This document shows, one piece after another, positions 1 to 12,023 of a stretch of DNA of 64,000 nucleotides. Position 1 is the stretch's first letter; every line of letters begins with the position of its first letter. Below the pieces are notes generated by a model. It saw nothing but the letters and a program-made list of their open reading frames with translations. It was not told where the DNA came from and did not search any database. The DNA lies in the NCBI GenBank assembly GCA_964017235.1, contig OZ024933.1, positions 93,029,432-93,093,431 on the forward strand, in the 5' to 3' direction. Source of the stretch: Sabellastarte sp. h YS-2021 (Eukaryota; Annelida; Polychaeta; Sabellida; Sabellidae). The translations under genes and the position numbers were made by a program.

Positions 1-190
1 ATTACAGCATATCCAGAGCCATGGAACCTTCATGTCGGAATGCATTTGGAAGTACAGTATCACTGATCAAGATGCTACTGATCAAGTGGCCCTTACATTT
101 CAACAACTACACCTTCCATCTACCTCCTATCTGGGGTTTGGAAACTTTTTGTTCAACATTTTAAATATTTTTAAATCTTTATCTTTCTAA
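1..190 (+). pseudogene. 3' end of a tyrosine recombinase gene of a DIRS-like retrotransposon
   Basis: Frame 2 reads from the window edge to a stop at 188-190. It contains the C-terminal catalytic segment of a DIRS-type tyrosine recombinase: a HIQSHGTF stretch (His of the H/W box) followed about 11 residues later by IWKYS, whose Tyr is in the position of the nucleophile. The same segment occurs in the YR of copy A (minus strand near 18.9 kb) and copy C (near 40.1 kb), and more distantly in copies B and D. The rest of the element lies to the left of the window, so intactness cannot be judged. The nearest relatives by eye are A and C (family 1), sharing the QSHGT(F/W) stretch and the downstream D-(Q/H)-x-A-(T/S) motif. 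Confidence 0.72.
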
Positions 191-560
191 ATTATGTTAA
201 TAACCTGCTTAAATTTGATCATTTAATCACAAATCATCATATACATTCTCAGTATACCCATTCACCTCAATTTAAGGCCACCTTAAACTTAAATTTACTC
301 TAATCTTAAGTTAACCTTTATTTATCTTAACTAAACTTATTTTTAAACTTTAGGTGACCCAGAGTTCACCACTTGATAAATTGTTATAGCAAATCTCACT
401 TTAAGGTGGCCTTAAGTTCTCATGTAATTGATTCTTAACTAGCCATTAATGTTGTTTTGTTACTGTATATAAAACTTAGATGTTTGTATGTAAATAAAAT
501 ACATATATATATTGGAATTTTTCATTCTAAATTGGAATTTTTCATTCTAACTGTTCTACA
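191..560 (+). repeat. 3' tail of the DIRS-like element, rich in TTAAGG/CCTTAA motifs
   Basis: The stretch after the recombinase stop has repeated TTAAGGCCACCTTAA-like and GGTGACC-like palindromic words (near 271, 347 and 400). The same style of tail follows the YR of copies A (18.55-18.72 kb) and C (40.3-40.7 kb). A 20-bp unit ending in TTTTTCATTCTAA is tandemly duplicated near 511-551. The right limit is approximate. Confidence 0.45.
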
Positions 561-1738
561 TTTAAACACCACAGCTGAGGCAATGATGATGCCTAAACTT
601 ATGTTAAGGTAGGACCATCTGCCACATCAGCCCCCTTACTGGTCAGTACTGTCAACCTTTGGGTAGTAAAGACAAAAACAGTCTGGACTTTCAATGAACT
701 TTGAGTAGGACTAAGCTACAGGATGACCGGTGTAAAAATGTAACCTCTATTTAAGGAATAGCTAAATGCTAATATACATATTTGAACCTTAAGGAGGGGC
801 TTTTGTTCAAGTTATGCAGTAGTTAGCCAAATAGTAGCCATGGTGAGTCGGTAATTGTAATAAGAATTTATAACTGTGATTTGAGAATGTATTTGGAATG
901 AACTCCAATGGACATGGTAAATCATTAACTATCCGTGTGCCAAATATGAAGAATCACTGAAAAATATCTATATTCAGAAATATATTGGGAATATTACATT
1001 TCCTTTTTGACACATTTCTTGTGATTGCATGATTTCACAGTCTTCACAGACATTAAAAGATTTTTTTTGCTATACTATTTACAATGGATGGCTACATAGC
1101 AATACTCTTTATCTTTTTTGGATTCTATATTTATGCCAATAAGGTTCTTTGTCTAAATTTTGTTTCAAAATATTTTATGTGTATAAGGTTCTCTGATTAT
1201 TGTATATACTCGGCTGATATTTTCAGACCATTCTGTTTGTTCCGAGAATGGTAAGAAATCAGGTCATATATTGTGTCCAGCGGTGGTTTGATCTTGTTGT
1301 TTACTGATTAACAGTGCATATCAGAACTTTTAAGTTTAGACAACTCTTTTAGTTTTTTTTACTTATTTATAAGCTCGATTTGGATAGCTTCTGAACATGT
1401 TTTCAATCGCATTTGTCATAATTCTCAAGTATTTAGTATGGCTACCAATACGCCCTTACTTCATTCATCTGTCTTTTAGGTGTTGTCTTCAGGTCTTATA
1501 TCTGACTTTTGGCCGTTTCCTGGTAGTTGCACCAGTTTTCCACTGCATTTATAGTAATCTTCACCATTCTGGTGTTGTAAGTATAAACACATGACCATCT
1601 TTGTTCCTGTATAATTATATCTTTTCCAGAACCTTAAATAAATTAGCAGAGATCACTAGGCCACTGTCAATAATCCTGCTTCCACATACCTGTCTAAAAC
1701 TAAAACTTCCCTCAGTCATCATCTTAAACTAGAAAGAA
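561..1738. other. No gene recognised
   Basis: AT-rich sequence without a convincing coding region; open frames are short and resemble no family I know. Confidence 0.5.
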
Positions 1739-2028
1739 GGGGTGCGGACACAGTGGTAGTACACTCGCCTCCCATCTCTGAGGTCTATGGTTCAAACCCT
1801 GGATCCTATGTGGGGAAAGTTGATAGTCGCTTACCAAAGGTCGACACATCACCGTCGAACCATGACCAACTGTATGTACTGGTTTCCTCTGCACATAAAA
1901 CTACACATTGTGATAACATAGCACATGTTTTTTATATAGCGCTTATATAACTTAATGTCTCTAAGTGCTGTGATATCACCTTTACAGTGTTGAAAGTGAT
2001 GTTAAAACCTAAAAGAAATAAATCAACT
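1739..2028 (+). mobile_element. tRNA-derived SINE
   Basis: The head has a pol III A-box-like stretch (GTGGTAGTACACTCG) and a B box (GGTTCAAACCC near 1791). The body contains a GACCAACTGTATGTACTGG segment and the 3' end reads GTTGAAAGTGATGTTAAAACC followed by an A-rich AAATAAAT tail. The same body and tail occur in the SINEs at 43778-43970 (+) and about 24990-25240 (-). Target duplications were not identified for this copy. Confidence 0.75.
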
Positions 2029-5000
2029 GGAAAGTACTAGTACAGTGCAGACCTCCAACAAAGGGCATTTCTGAAAATTCGGGATATTTTTGTATCCAGA
2101 AAATGTTCCGAATCTTTCTGAAAATGCAATTACTCTTTGTTTTGGCCAGGCCCTTCAAAAATAATCATGAAGATCCATTCCTTAACTTTGGAGTAATATC
2201 AACCAGAAAGCCAAAGTAAATACATTGAAAATGGGCACTTTGAAAATCCGGAATTCTGTCCAGAAAACTGTGTTGCACTGGTACGTAATTTTCAACAGTC
2301 CTGCTTTGGATTAGGCACAGAATTCAATCCAGGAACTAAAAAGGCATCTAATGCATTAAAAGTACTTAAAAATCGAAAAACGTACTTAATGTACTTATGT
2401 ACTTAATTCGCCCAGAAGTCAGATGAGATCATTACATACTGAGCAAAGCTTTTATTCCAGCTAGGGAATAGTTTCAGCACTTTTCTAAAGTTAACGTTCC
2501 ACAATTATTGACACCTCAGAAGTTTCATACAAAGGAATTAGATATAGAATTGTAAATTAAAGGGCTGAATGATTTTGGAATAATAATTTTGTTTTATATG
2601 CCTCAGAACACACTGGTACAGATATTAAGTATAAAAGATTGATAAATGTTTTAACAAAATGAAGCCAAATGTGTTAAATACATATATATAGTCGTTGATT
2701 ATTGAGTTCCATCCTCTTTCTGACTGATAAGGTAAGACCTCTGCAATAATCCAGTCAAATATAGTAGGTTTCACATAAATGTATTCAACACTAAATTATG
2801 TTGTACTGTTAGCTGATTTGCATTAACAAAGTGATGAATAAAAGTGCTAAAAATATTTCGGAAACAGTAAATACCACAAGAGGGCATAATGATTCCAAGA
2901 ACAACGTTAAAAAATACAACATGATGGCAAAGCATTCCAGGTGAGGAGACATTATTACAGTTATACTGTAATATCTTTGAAGATAGTGTTATTCTGGATA
3001 TTACAAATGTCAGGGGCTAATTACACAGAGCCAATCTTAGGTTAAGTTATGGACTTAAAATTGCGTTTGTCTTTGATAAGGCTTGGGTTTAAATGGAATT
3101 CACAGTGGCTAGGCTCAGGCTAAGCTTAGACTGATTTATGATATAACCATAGTGGTTTTCTGTGTCATGTGACTTATTTTTACCCCCTGTAAAACTTAAA
3201 ATGTACTACTGGTGATATATATATATATATATAATTATGTTTTGCATATTTTGTCTCAAGGAAAATGTTCTTTTGCAATGGCATATTTATAAGCATAGGA
3301 AAACTACTTTTGACAGGTGTGCTTCATATTAGTAAATTTATTTTCAGCTAATTCCAATTTTAAAGTGGAGAATATGTATCTGTCAGCCATATAGACTTAG
3401 CTTTTAGCCCAAGGTGCAGCCAAAATTAGGCTTGGCTGCTTTGTGAAATCCACTAAGTCTAAAACAGAAGTCTTAACTTTATGTATTAGTCTGGATCAAA
3501 ATTGTTGCTGGAGATGTGTACCAGGGTTTCACAAGAGGTACAGCATTATGCCTCTCTTTTAGCTGTAGTCTGTAACTACTGGAAAAAACACCTGTAACTT
3601 GGGCAGTAATTTTACGAACTATTTCAAAGTAACTTTGTGATGTAAAATATGCTATAAATTAACAGATAACAAAATGTATACACCTAACACTGTTTGTCAC
3701 GTGTTCTCCAAACTCAGTACATAATTTATTAATTGTATAATTATAGCTTTTTCAAATCTATGAAATACACCTTCTCTAAGGTATAACAAGTTTCATATAT
3801 TATAAAATAATATCTATGATGATTCATGTACAATATGATTGTTAATATCATTACAACAAAATGGATTACTGCAGTTCAATTGTTCCTTTCCTATAAATAT
3901 CAGATATACATAATTAAGCTATTATATGCTGCTGACTGAATTTGATGAACAGCAAGTATCGGACAAAAATGTGGACTAGTGTTATTTTGCGATAGTAGAC
4001 ATTAATTATATGATAATGTCCTTATCATTGTTTTAACATTCAACTTACACACCCATAAGTATTCTAGTCCAAACTTTATATGTTACTAATGCATTATAAA
4101 TCTTAATTTAATATTAAATTGCTCCTCTCAGGGCTTACTCCTCGGGACTGGATATTATTTTAATAGTTCATTCTGTAAATAGTGATAATGGACAGGTTAT
4201 GGTCCTATGAGTGGTCCTAACAGTCCCACAGGTGAGCTCCAAAAATATACTTGTCAGACTTCAGTTGACACTTGATAAAAACACTCGCTGTTGTGGATAA
4301 AAAAGTTTATTTAGAAAATAACTTTTTAGTGCATTAGTAATTTTAGTATACTACTATCTCTACTATTTACTATAACTAAATAACAATATAAGAGTGTGGC
4401 TCAACATATAATTTCAACGTTTAACTTTTCTTCTTCGTTGAGCCACACTGCTGCATAATCATGACCAATTGTAAAAATGTATGTTAGTATGATGTCAAAC
4501 TGTATGTAGTACTATTACGCCGAGTACATTCTACATTGTCCACCACCTTACAATTTGTCTGTTTTATGTTTTTTAAAATTTATATTTACCTCGGTTTTTC
4601 CTTGGTTTTTAAAATACATCTTTTGTATTACATGTTGTTACTCTTGTAAACATTCTTCTGGAATTGTTAAATTTACTTTTATGATCAAATCTAGCCTTTC
4701 ACTGAGCGTACTTTCTCTCCAAATTAGATCTGACAAATTTAGATACCTCCTGGTTATAAATCACCCTGGTTTTGAATATATATTTACCGCAGAACCTAGT
4801 TTTTTATTGTGCCTTGTTAGCTTTCCAACAACCCCTCTTTGAGTGACTTTCAACTTTGTCACTGGTATTGAAAAAAAATTGATATGTATACCTGAGTAAT
4901 AACCTTTTCCAATCATGCTGTCCGGGCTCGTTACATGTGACCATGTGATGACATTGTCACCCAGTACTGCATGTACTCCATGGCAGCATCCCAAGAGATA

Positions 5001-5599
5001 TCACATGCATCTTGGATTCACTCTGCAAGAGAGTCGATCATGTGTTCTCTAATGATCGGATCTTGCTCTTCTTGTTGGATTCAAAGGAAATCGAACAACC
5101 ACGGCATTGAAACCAATTGATCATAAGTGGGAATTTTCCGTTGAGTTCCAATGTAAGGCCAAGTCTTGGGGTAACTTAGCTTTAATCTTTTGTTGATTTT
5201 TGAGACTGCCTATGTAGCGATTCCAGTAAAATAGTTAGATAAACATGTTGCCCTTATGCGACTGCATCTTTCAATTTTGCATATCTCTGATTCACCCTCT
5301 GAGTTCTTCAATGCTTGCATCAACGGTATCAAAGGCCCTTCTCTTGTGTCTCTTAAACCCAGCCTGACATCTTGTTGCAGAGTTCTTCATCTGCCCTGCT
5401 CATTGCGTCTTGTGCTTTGCATCATACCATTGCCCTGCTGCATGGTGGTGGCAATCACTGAAAAGACAGGTAATCTGCAGTCTGTGCATATGGTGCCGTG
5501 TGACAATTGATTCATGATTTGTTATTTTATCATATACATTTGTAATTCTTTGTCCAGTGAATGCTGTGGCCTGGCTACATTCCCTTGCACTAAAACGGT
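2029..5599. other. Gene-free AT-rich interval
   Basis: No convincing coding region on either strand. A short (TA)n tract lies at about 3214-3232. Open frames at 4.5-5.5 kb are short and low-complexity and are not supported. Confidence 0.5.
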
Positions 5600-6118
5600 T
5601 AAGACCCCAGTTACATATTGCTGGATGTACCGCCAGATCGCGGCAAGTTATCAAATATGGGAAATTGTGAGTGATATATGGATCATATTTTTCATCTGTG
5701 AACACGTCCATAGCATCCCTAATGTCCTTGTGGCATCTGTCACAGATGTGTTGTGTCCACAAACCTTTTACAGAAAAATCAAACTACTTAAAAGGTTAGC
5801 GGATGCCAGGTGAAATTAATATCCGCAACTGATCCGTATCTAATCCATATCTAATCCATCATCTGTATTGTCCTTACAGCACACATAGATCCCATGAGGG
5901 CTCGGAAAATTTCAATGGATATTCCTGGAGGGTGTTCGGAGGCTGTAAGGATGCCTCCGGAAGTTAATGAAAATGCCCGGAAACCACAAGAACCAATAGG
6001 GATGGGGTTTACAGATGATAAGGACGCCTGAAGGGCAATAAGGACGCATTTTATGGATGTCATGGTAGTTTCTCACGACACTTATTTACGGAAAGATGCT
6101 TTCTCATGGACAAAACCC

Positions 6119-6126
6119 TATATAAG
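6119..6126 (+). promoter_or_regulatory. TATA-box-like element of the Harbinger accessory gene
   Basis: TATATAAG followed by GGG lies about 180 bp upstream of the accessory gene ATG (6306). The same string, in the same context (after a GCTTTCTCATG stretch), is conserved in copy 2 at 41553-41560. Conservation between two otherwise decayed copies supports a core promoter. Confidence 0.55.
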
Positions 6127-6305
6127 GGGCAGCAAGCTTGGATTTCTCCGATGGCAATTTCAGGTGATTCAGTTGCAATATTTGGGGAACTTTACAGTTC
6201 CACTGTAAATGTTTGAGGATATATTTTATTGGCATATATAGTGAGTCAGAAATTTGGAGGTGTTTTTTTAACGAAAGCAAATTTGGTATTTAATACTTTT
6301 GTAAA

Positions 6306-7860
6306 ATGCCACCAAAGAGGAGGACTAAGAGGAGAGGCAGCCAGGAGAAGGAGAGGATGTCCACGAGGGCCAGGAGTCCAGAGGTGGATGAATTGAGCTG
6401 TGTACCAGAGACTCAGCAGAGCCAGCAGGCAGCTGGGGTGGAGGAGTTGTTGGCAGAAATGGACCAGAGACAATTTTGACTTCCTCAGGGATCACATTGT
6501 GTGCCATCTTACAGCAAAAAGTGAATTCAGGGCTACTAAGGGGTCTGTTTCTCAAGCCAGTGCAGCAGCGGGCTCATCATCCAGATGGGAGACTGTGCAC
6601 TCGGAACCCTTCCAGGATACTTCTCGTCCAGAGTCAACTTGTGACCCTGCAGACATCTCACACCTGGAGATACATATGCCTACTACCCGCTCAAATGCTG
6701 TCAGTGTGACGTCAAGTTTGGCTGTTTCCGACCTCCAAGCAACTCTTGCCAAATTACAGAGGAGAAAAACAGAGTTAAAGACATTGTGGTAAAAAAGTTT
6801 GGTGATGAGAAGCCTGATGATCCAAGACTGGGCTTTTGTGACTTTCTGAAAGTGGAGGTGATACAACTAACAAGTGACTCATATGAAGAATTTCAACAAG
6901 AGACATTCAACTTATTGATGAGACTGAAACGTAGGGATAAGCAGCAGCAAAGTACCAACACAGGATGGGCACGAGCATGGCGCAGACCATCACCTACAGC
7001 CAAGCCTCAACATCACACCATTACCCAGTGTCTCACACACAGATGCAGGCACAACATCAGCAGATGCAACAGATTTTTACACATGTAATGCAAGGGCTGT
7101 CACAGCAGCAACCACAGCATTTACAGCAGCAGCTACAGCATACACATTATTCACAGCAGCAGCTACAGCATACACAACAGCACTATCAACAGACATTCAC
7201 TCAGCCACATGGACTCGCTCAGCATCAGCGGCAGATCCACGGACATGCTCCACAGCAAACTATGCAGCCACAGCAACACTTGAAGGTGATGCAGCAGCAG
7301 CAGGCAATTCAAGCACATCATTCCATACAGTCACAGCAGCCAGCACAGCAACAGCAGCAGCCACAACAAACAATACTAACACATCAGCCAATACAACAGT
7401 ATCATCATCATCAGCAGCAGCCCACACAGCAACACAGTCAGCAAACATCACCGCAGCAAACATCACAGCAGCAACTGTCACAGCAGCAACCATCATAGCA
7501 GCAAACGTCACAGCAGCAATTGTCACAGCAGCAAAGTCACAGCAGCAAACATTACAGCAGCAAACGCCACAGCAACAAACATCACAGAGCACAGCTTCAA
7601 CCTCACAGCTGCATCTTACGTCACCACCCGCTACTACGCCAGAAACTAGATGCCAAAGCACCCCACCACTAACCAGCATACCAACAGGATTCTCCCTCTC
7701 GCCAACAACAAAGCCACTCTCAGTTGACAGCCATTACTTCAGCAACATTCCAAACATGTCACAGGATGTCAGCTTTGGTACCACCAACAAGCCTCAGTTC
7801 CAGCCAGTAGAAGACATATCAACCCCTTCACCAGACCAACCAGCGTCAGGGGACCAGTAG
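6306..7860 (+). pseudogene. Harbinger accessory (MADF/Myb-like, Gln-rich) protein, pseudogene
   Basis: The ATG at 6306 starts a basic N-terminus (MPPKRRTKRRGS) identical in style to copy 2. Compared with copy 2, the central part encoding the MADF/Myb-like DNA-binding region is deleted: the sequence jumps after VEELL directly to the DQRQF segment and hits a stop near 6478. Downstream homology continues through the DNFDFLRDH, FLKVEV and QQETFNLLMRLK segments in shifting frames, then enters a long CAG/CAA-coded Gln-rich C-terminus (about 6965-7580), itself interrupted by an in-frame TAG at 7496-7498. In the Harbinger family such proteins bind subterminal DNA and bring the transposase to the nucleus. 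At least two frameshifts plus the deletion make this copy non-functional. The end point is approximate. Confidence 0.75.
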
Positions 7861-8411
7861 CCAGCCAGACAGCAGATCAGCAATAGCTAATAATTTTGTA
7901 GGCCCTTCTCAGGGCCGCCAATCTTCCAAAAACAATTATTTGAGCTATGTTGTTAAATAGAAGTAGTTGTCCATCCACAAATTAAAATTACAACCAAAAC
8001 ACAGGTCCCTCCCCACAAATACATACAGCAATACATTTTCCAGTAGACTTATATTACTCAGACCCCCTGCAAAAAAAATAATAATAAAACGAACATTAAT
8101 AGTGTAGTGGTGTGGGTCGTCTTTTTCTGAAATCTTTTTTCCATTTTTTTGAAAACATTGTGTCTCAACCTTTTAAAAACCAAAGGTTATGCTACATTAT
8201 TCAGCCAAAAGATGTGATTTAGGTCCAAATAGATGCAGATAGCAGAAGACAGGAATTATCTTTAAAATATAGCAGTCATAAAAAGTTCACAGTACAAAAG
8301 TTCACAGTCCATGTAGCACTCTTGACATTGCATAACAATTCTGTTGACTATTAAAGTGCTTAAATGTTCTATTTACATTTAGAGAGCCACAGTATAACCA
8401 TCTTTCCAATT

Positions 8412-9618
8412 TTAACTGCTGTTCATTTGACTGGGGACCTGCCCCTCATTCATGAAATAGTCCCTGAGAATATCCCTCTGCCTTTTAGCTGCCCCAATTG
8501 TGTTGCAGCCATGATATGGAATGTCATTGCCCTCGAGCACTACCGTATGCTGGCCCTCTTCCTGTTCAGCTGTGGGGTATCTGATCCTCAGTAGGTTGTG
8601 CAGTACTAGGCAGGCTATGATAACCCTGTTGACTACCCGGGGCTCCTGTTGCAGCGCGCTCTGGAAAATCCTAAAGAGAGATGTCAACATCCCGAAGGCA
8701 TTCTCGACCACAATTCTTGACCTGATCCTATAATTGAACACCATCTCCTTCAAGTCCATACTGTGGCTGGAGTAGGGCCTCATTAGCCAAAGCTTGAGGG
8801 GGAAGGCGTTGTCCCTGTGGATTGAAAAGTTCACCTTTGGTCCACCAATACCAAGAGATTCACTGTCAGGGATGGGATGCTGCTGTCCTCTATGTTGTGC
8901 CTCAAATCGGTGTGCTTGGAAATCTGAGTATCTGAAGTTGACCTGGCTGCCCCCATGTCCACCCACAGAAACTTGTAATCTTCATCCACCAGGGCCAAGA
9001 GTACAATTGAGTGAAAGCCCTTGCAGTTGCTGAAGAGGCTTCCTCCCTCTTGTGGACATCTGATTGGAATATGCCTTCCATCCAGGGCACCCAGGGCATG
9101 TGGAAATTCCAACTCCAGCGGAAGACGGACTCGACTAGCAACCAATCCTCTGGGAGTGTGGGGCACCGCATCACCTGATCTCAATAGGACCTTGTGATAG
9201 TGTCACAGACCTCAGGCACATACTTCCCGATGGTCTGACTGGCCACTGTGAAAGCATACTGCAGAGTGGTGTAGCTGTCACCAGTGGCGAGATATGTGAG
9301 GGTTCCTGCAAACTTGGCTCCTGGACTCACAGGATCTCTCATCAAGGTCCTGTCCATCTGAAACTCAGCAGTGATTCTCTGTGCCAGCTCTTCACAGAGC
9401 TCACACGGCATCTGGATAAAGTTTCTATATGCCATAGGGTCTAAGTGGTGCATTGGCATCGGTCTGCTGTACTGACCCTCTTCTTGAAGCTCTGCCCAGG
9501 TTGCCCAAGGCCTGAACCTATATCTTCTCTGTCTAATAACTGGCAGACCACCTGGCAGACCCCATCTACTTCTCAAACGGTATATCATAGCTGAAATGAT
9601 GAGTAACTGTCTCTCCAT
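8412..9618 (-). pseudogene. PIF/Harbinger DDE transposase (HARBI1-like), pseudogene
   Basis: Reading from ATG at 9618, the N-terminal segment contains RFRPW, typical of the family. The catalytic region follows in other frames: ALDGRHIPIRCP (first Asp), LWVDMGA (second Asp) and ENAFGML (Glu), then VLHNLLR near the C-terminus, all landmarks of the DDE_Tnp_4 fold. Compared with copy 3, the gene has a CGA-to-TGA stop near 9180, a one-base deletion near 9100 and a further frame change near 8950. The catalytic residues are still visible, so decay looks recent relative to copy 3. It converges on the accessory gene across about 550 bp of non-coding sequence. Confidence 0.87.
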
Positions 9619-10007
9619 TTCTAACAGTAAGAGTTGAAGTTGTGCAAGAGTCTGTCCATATTGTCATCTACATTGTATCTGGCTAGTGAGCTGGACCTCA
9701 CCCCCTTTTATAGCCATTGGCATCCAGGCATCCAAATCCATTCTTGCGATGTCCTGATGCATCCCTATGTTGTTCTGGTGTATCTTGGGGTTTTTCTGCA
9801 GAGGTTATCCACAAGCATCGGAAGTCATCCCTGGCGTCCTTGTGGGAGCCCTATCATCCGGATAGAAATGCCACATTCATAAATCACTCACTTTTTCAAC
9901 GTTTCCCCCCTAAACCCCAAGATCCACATGGGGTCCTTGGCACTTTCCATATATGACACCGTGGCCTATATCCGTTGGGAATCCATGAAAGTGTAACTGG
10001 CCCCTAA

Positions 10008-11069
10008 GACGTGGTTTCGTGTAGGAGAAATTAGGAGAAAGTGTGGGTTTGTGAATCAGAAAATACGAGGCCAGTGGCCAAGTCATATGAACTCACACTT
10101 TCGAGTGGTTTCTCTGGCTTAAAACACAAAAAGGCCATGTGAGAACCAATGTTTACATATACTTGACCTAAATTTCTAATTATATTGAATGTAGTGACCT
10201 GAACATTGAATAAAAATGGTGATTCTGAAACTGTTCAACTGATTTAATTAAATCTTTTGTATTCTGCTGGTGCATTTGTCCTTTGTATTTATGGTATCAA
10301 ATTTGCATCTTTGCAACCACATTCAGTGCAAGTAGGTGACAAAGCCTATTTATTATTCAAAATACATACAGAAATATCAGCGATTATAGGTTGAAAGGAT
10401 TTGGGAAAAATAAACATTACCGAAATGGACCATGCACAGTTATGTGAAAAGGTAACAGGTTTCACTTTTTGCTAGTTTTCATTGCATATTATTATGTTCT
10501 TTGTACATTTTATTAAATTTTAAATTAAATGTTAATAATGTTAATATAAATGTTGACATACAAATTATTGACTACACTGTCAAATGACAAAATATAATTC
10601 TGTACTGTGTGGACTGAGAGGCATCAGCTGCAGAAAGAAACTTGTCCATTGTAAGTACCTCCACATATTGGTTTATGATAATGCCGAGGTATACAAAAGG
10701 TTTACGAATTCCAATCTGTATTAAAAAGTAGTAATCCAGTTAAACTCTGTGGCCAGCTTGTAGAAGTAGGTCAATGGTTTGTAAAAATCTTAATCACGTC
10801 TGGAGTAAATATAATCTGATTGTATGTAAATCTGATAAAGATTCATATAACACCGTGACCACTATGCTACACACTTATGAGAAAGAAAAATATGAAAGTT
10901 ATTACATTAATGATCAATTGTATATTCATAGCATGAAAGAATTGTTATTTATTAGGGAAAACAATGATTTCCTGAGTGTTGCAAAATGTAACATAATGTT
11001 GGAATTATTTTGTACATAAAATAATCTTTGTGTATAGATATTTTGCTCTCACTGTTCTTTTTTTTTCCT
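10008..11069. other. No gene recognised
   Basis: AT-rich. The only open frame of note (10774-11019, +) has no recognisable motif and ends in poor-complexity sequence, so I do not call it. Confidence 0.45.
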
Positions 11070-11206
11070 TAAAATGTTACAATCAACTTTATATATTTAA
11101 ATTTCATTTCCCATGTATATATTGAAAAAAGTGAACCATTTAATTGTAACTGTACCACTAAAGTACGAATAAAGATTATTATTGTTATTGTTATTATTAT
11201 TATTAC
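11070..11206 (+). mobile_element. 3' end of a small retroelement with an (ATT)n-like tail
   Basis: A stretch ending TACGAATAAAGATTATTATT and continuing as (ATT/GTT)n to about 11206 looks like the 3' terminus of a non-LTR element or SINE. It abuts the gag-like fragment to its right. Family and left limit are uncertain. Confidence 0.35.
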
Positions 11207-11216
11207 CTGCCCTTGT

Positions 11217-11508
11217 TTATTTAATGCCACTACCAAACCTGAGAGTATTGGATGATCCTCAACCACTTGTTCCTCCAGTTTACCAAATCTTTCTGACATC
11301 CGTTTTAGTTCTTCTAAAATCAGATTTTGAGAAGAAAAACTGACCCCTGTACTGGTGGTCACTCTAGTAGTGGACAATAGTTGTTCTGCTGTGGTATGTG
11401 CCTGCTCTTCCTTCACATAACAGTCACTAAACTGATACTAGCCTGTTGAGAATCCGTGCTTGGTAATCCTGATGTCCCCCATGTCCCCTTGATGTATAAG
11501 TAGGCATT

Positions 11509-11544
<36 letters not shown>

Positions 11545-11620
11545 ATTTCTTCCCAATCGTCCTTTCATGTGAAGTCCTGCACTGAGAACAAAAACCAGCT
11601 CCTAACATACTGCCTTCCAC
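11217..11620 (-). pseudogene. Gag-like fragment with an N-terminal zinc finger
   Basis: On the minus strand the N-terminal part carries CSQCRTSHERTIGKKC, a C-x2-C-x3-H-x7-C motif with exactly the spacing seen in the Gag of copy C (36.9 kb: CKACGDVHKRPINSKC). A coiled-coil-like helix follows (ILEELKRMSERFGKLEEQV), as in that Gag. The frame is interrupted by a 32-nt poly(T) run (poly-Lys on this strand, see separate entry), and a stop separates the finger from the helix. The rest of the element is missing. Assignment to the DIRS-like family 1 Gag is an inference from the shared finger spacing and helix. Confidence 0.45.
11504..11549 (-). mobile_element. Poly(A)-only retro-insertion flanked by 7-bp direct repeats
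   Basis: Thirty-two T residues (11511-11542) are bracketed by GCATTTC at 11504-11510 and again at 11543-11549. This is the footprint expected of target-primed reverse transcription that copied only a poly(A) tail, on the minus strand. The 39 added bases keep the host gag-like frame open. Confidence 0.5.
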
Positions 11621-12023
11621 TAAATATCACCAACCATTCAAAACAAATTTAAGACTGTACAAAGTCCAAAAATCACAAACTAAAATCCAGTAAATGATAA
11701 GAGCAATTTGAGTTAACATATGCCTCTTCTTTGTTAACAATGAAACCCCGAAAGTTGATCATAAGGTGGGGGGACACTGTTGATAACTTAAAAATCGGGG
11801 TCACCTGTGGGACTGAGCTATGTTCTGTATTGCTATGTTTGCATGGGCACTTTATGAATATTTGATTTATGTTAAATGATTGAAAAGCTATCAGTAGTCA
11901 CATTTTCTTCATATTGTTGATGTTTTAATAAATTTTAAATACCCATGATGCTTTTTTCTGGCTTGGGGGCTGAGGTGTGAGGTTATTTTTCGGCAACTGA
12001 CATTAATTATAAGAGGTAATAAA

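Larger units (their letters stand above)
5603..10004 (+). mobile_element. PIF/Harbinger DNA transposon, copy 1 (complete ends, decayed genes)
   Basis: The left end begins GACCCCAGTTACA and the right end reads TGTAACTGGCCCC, an imperfect terminal inverted repeat. Both sides are flanked by the trinucleotide TAA (5600-5602 and 10005-10007), the 3-bp TWA target duplication typical of PIF/Harbinger. Inside, an accessory-protein pseudogene on the + strand converges on a DDE transposase pseudogene on the - strand, the usual two-gene layout of the superfamily. The 4.4-kb length is ordinary. Both genes carry stops and frameshifts, so this copy is not autonomous. The ends match copy 2 at 40968-43000. 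Confidence 0.85.

Noticed and set aside
4555-5813. Series of open frames on both strands between 4.5 and 5.8 kb
   Set aside because: No family resemblance, biased composition, and the right part overlaps the left end of Harbinger copy 1.
6965-7500. Gln-rich protein as a host transcription factor
   Set aside because: The same Gln-rich tail, preceded by the same segments, occurs in Harbinger copies 2 and 3 and lies within the terminal repeats of copy 1.
7260-7679. Long Val/Ala/Cys-rich open frame on the minus strand
   Set aside because: It is the antisense shadow of the CAG/CAA repeat coding the Gln-rich tail of the Harbinger accessory protein.
10774-11019. 81-residue plus-strand open frame
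   Set aside because: No motif, and the sequence continues AT-rich without coding character; chance frame.
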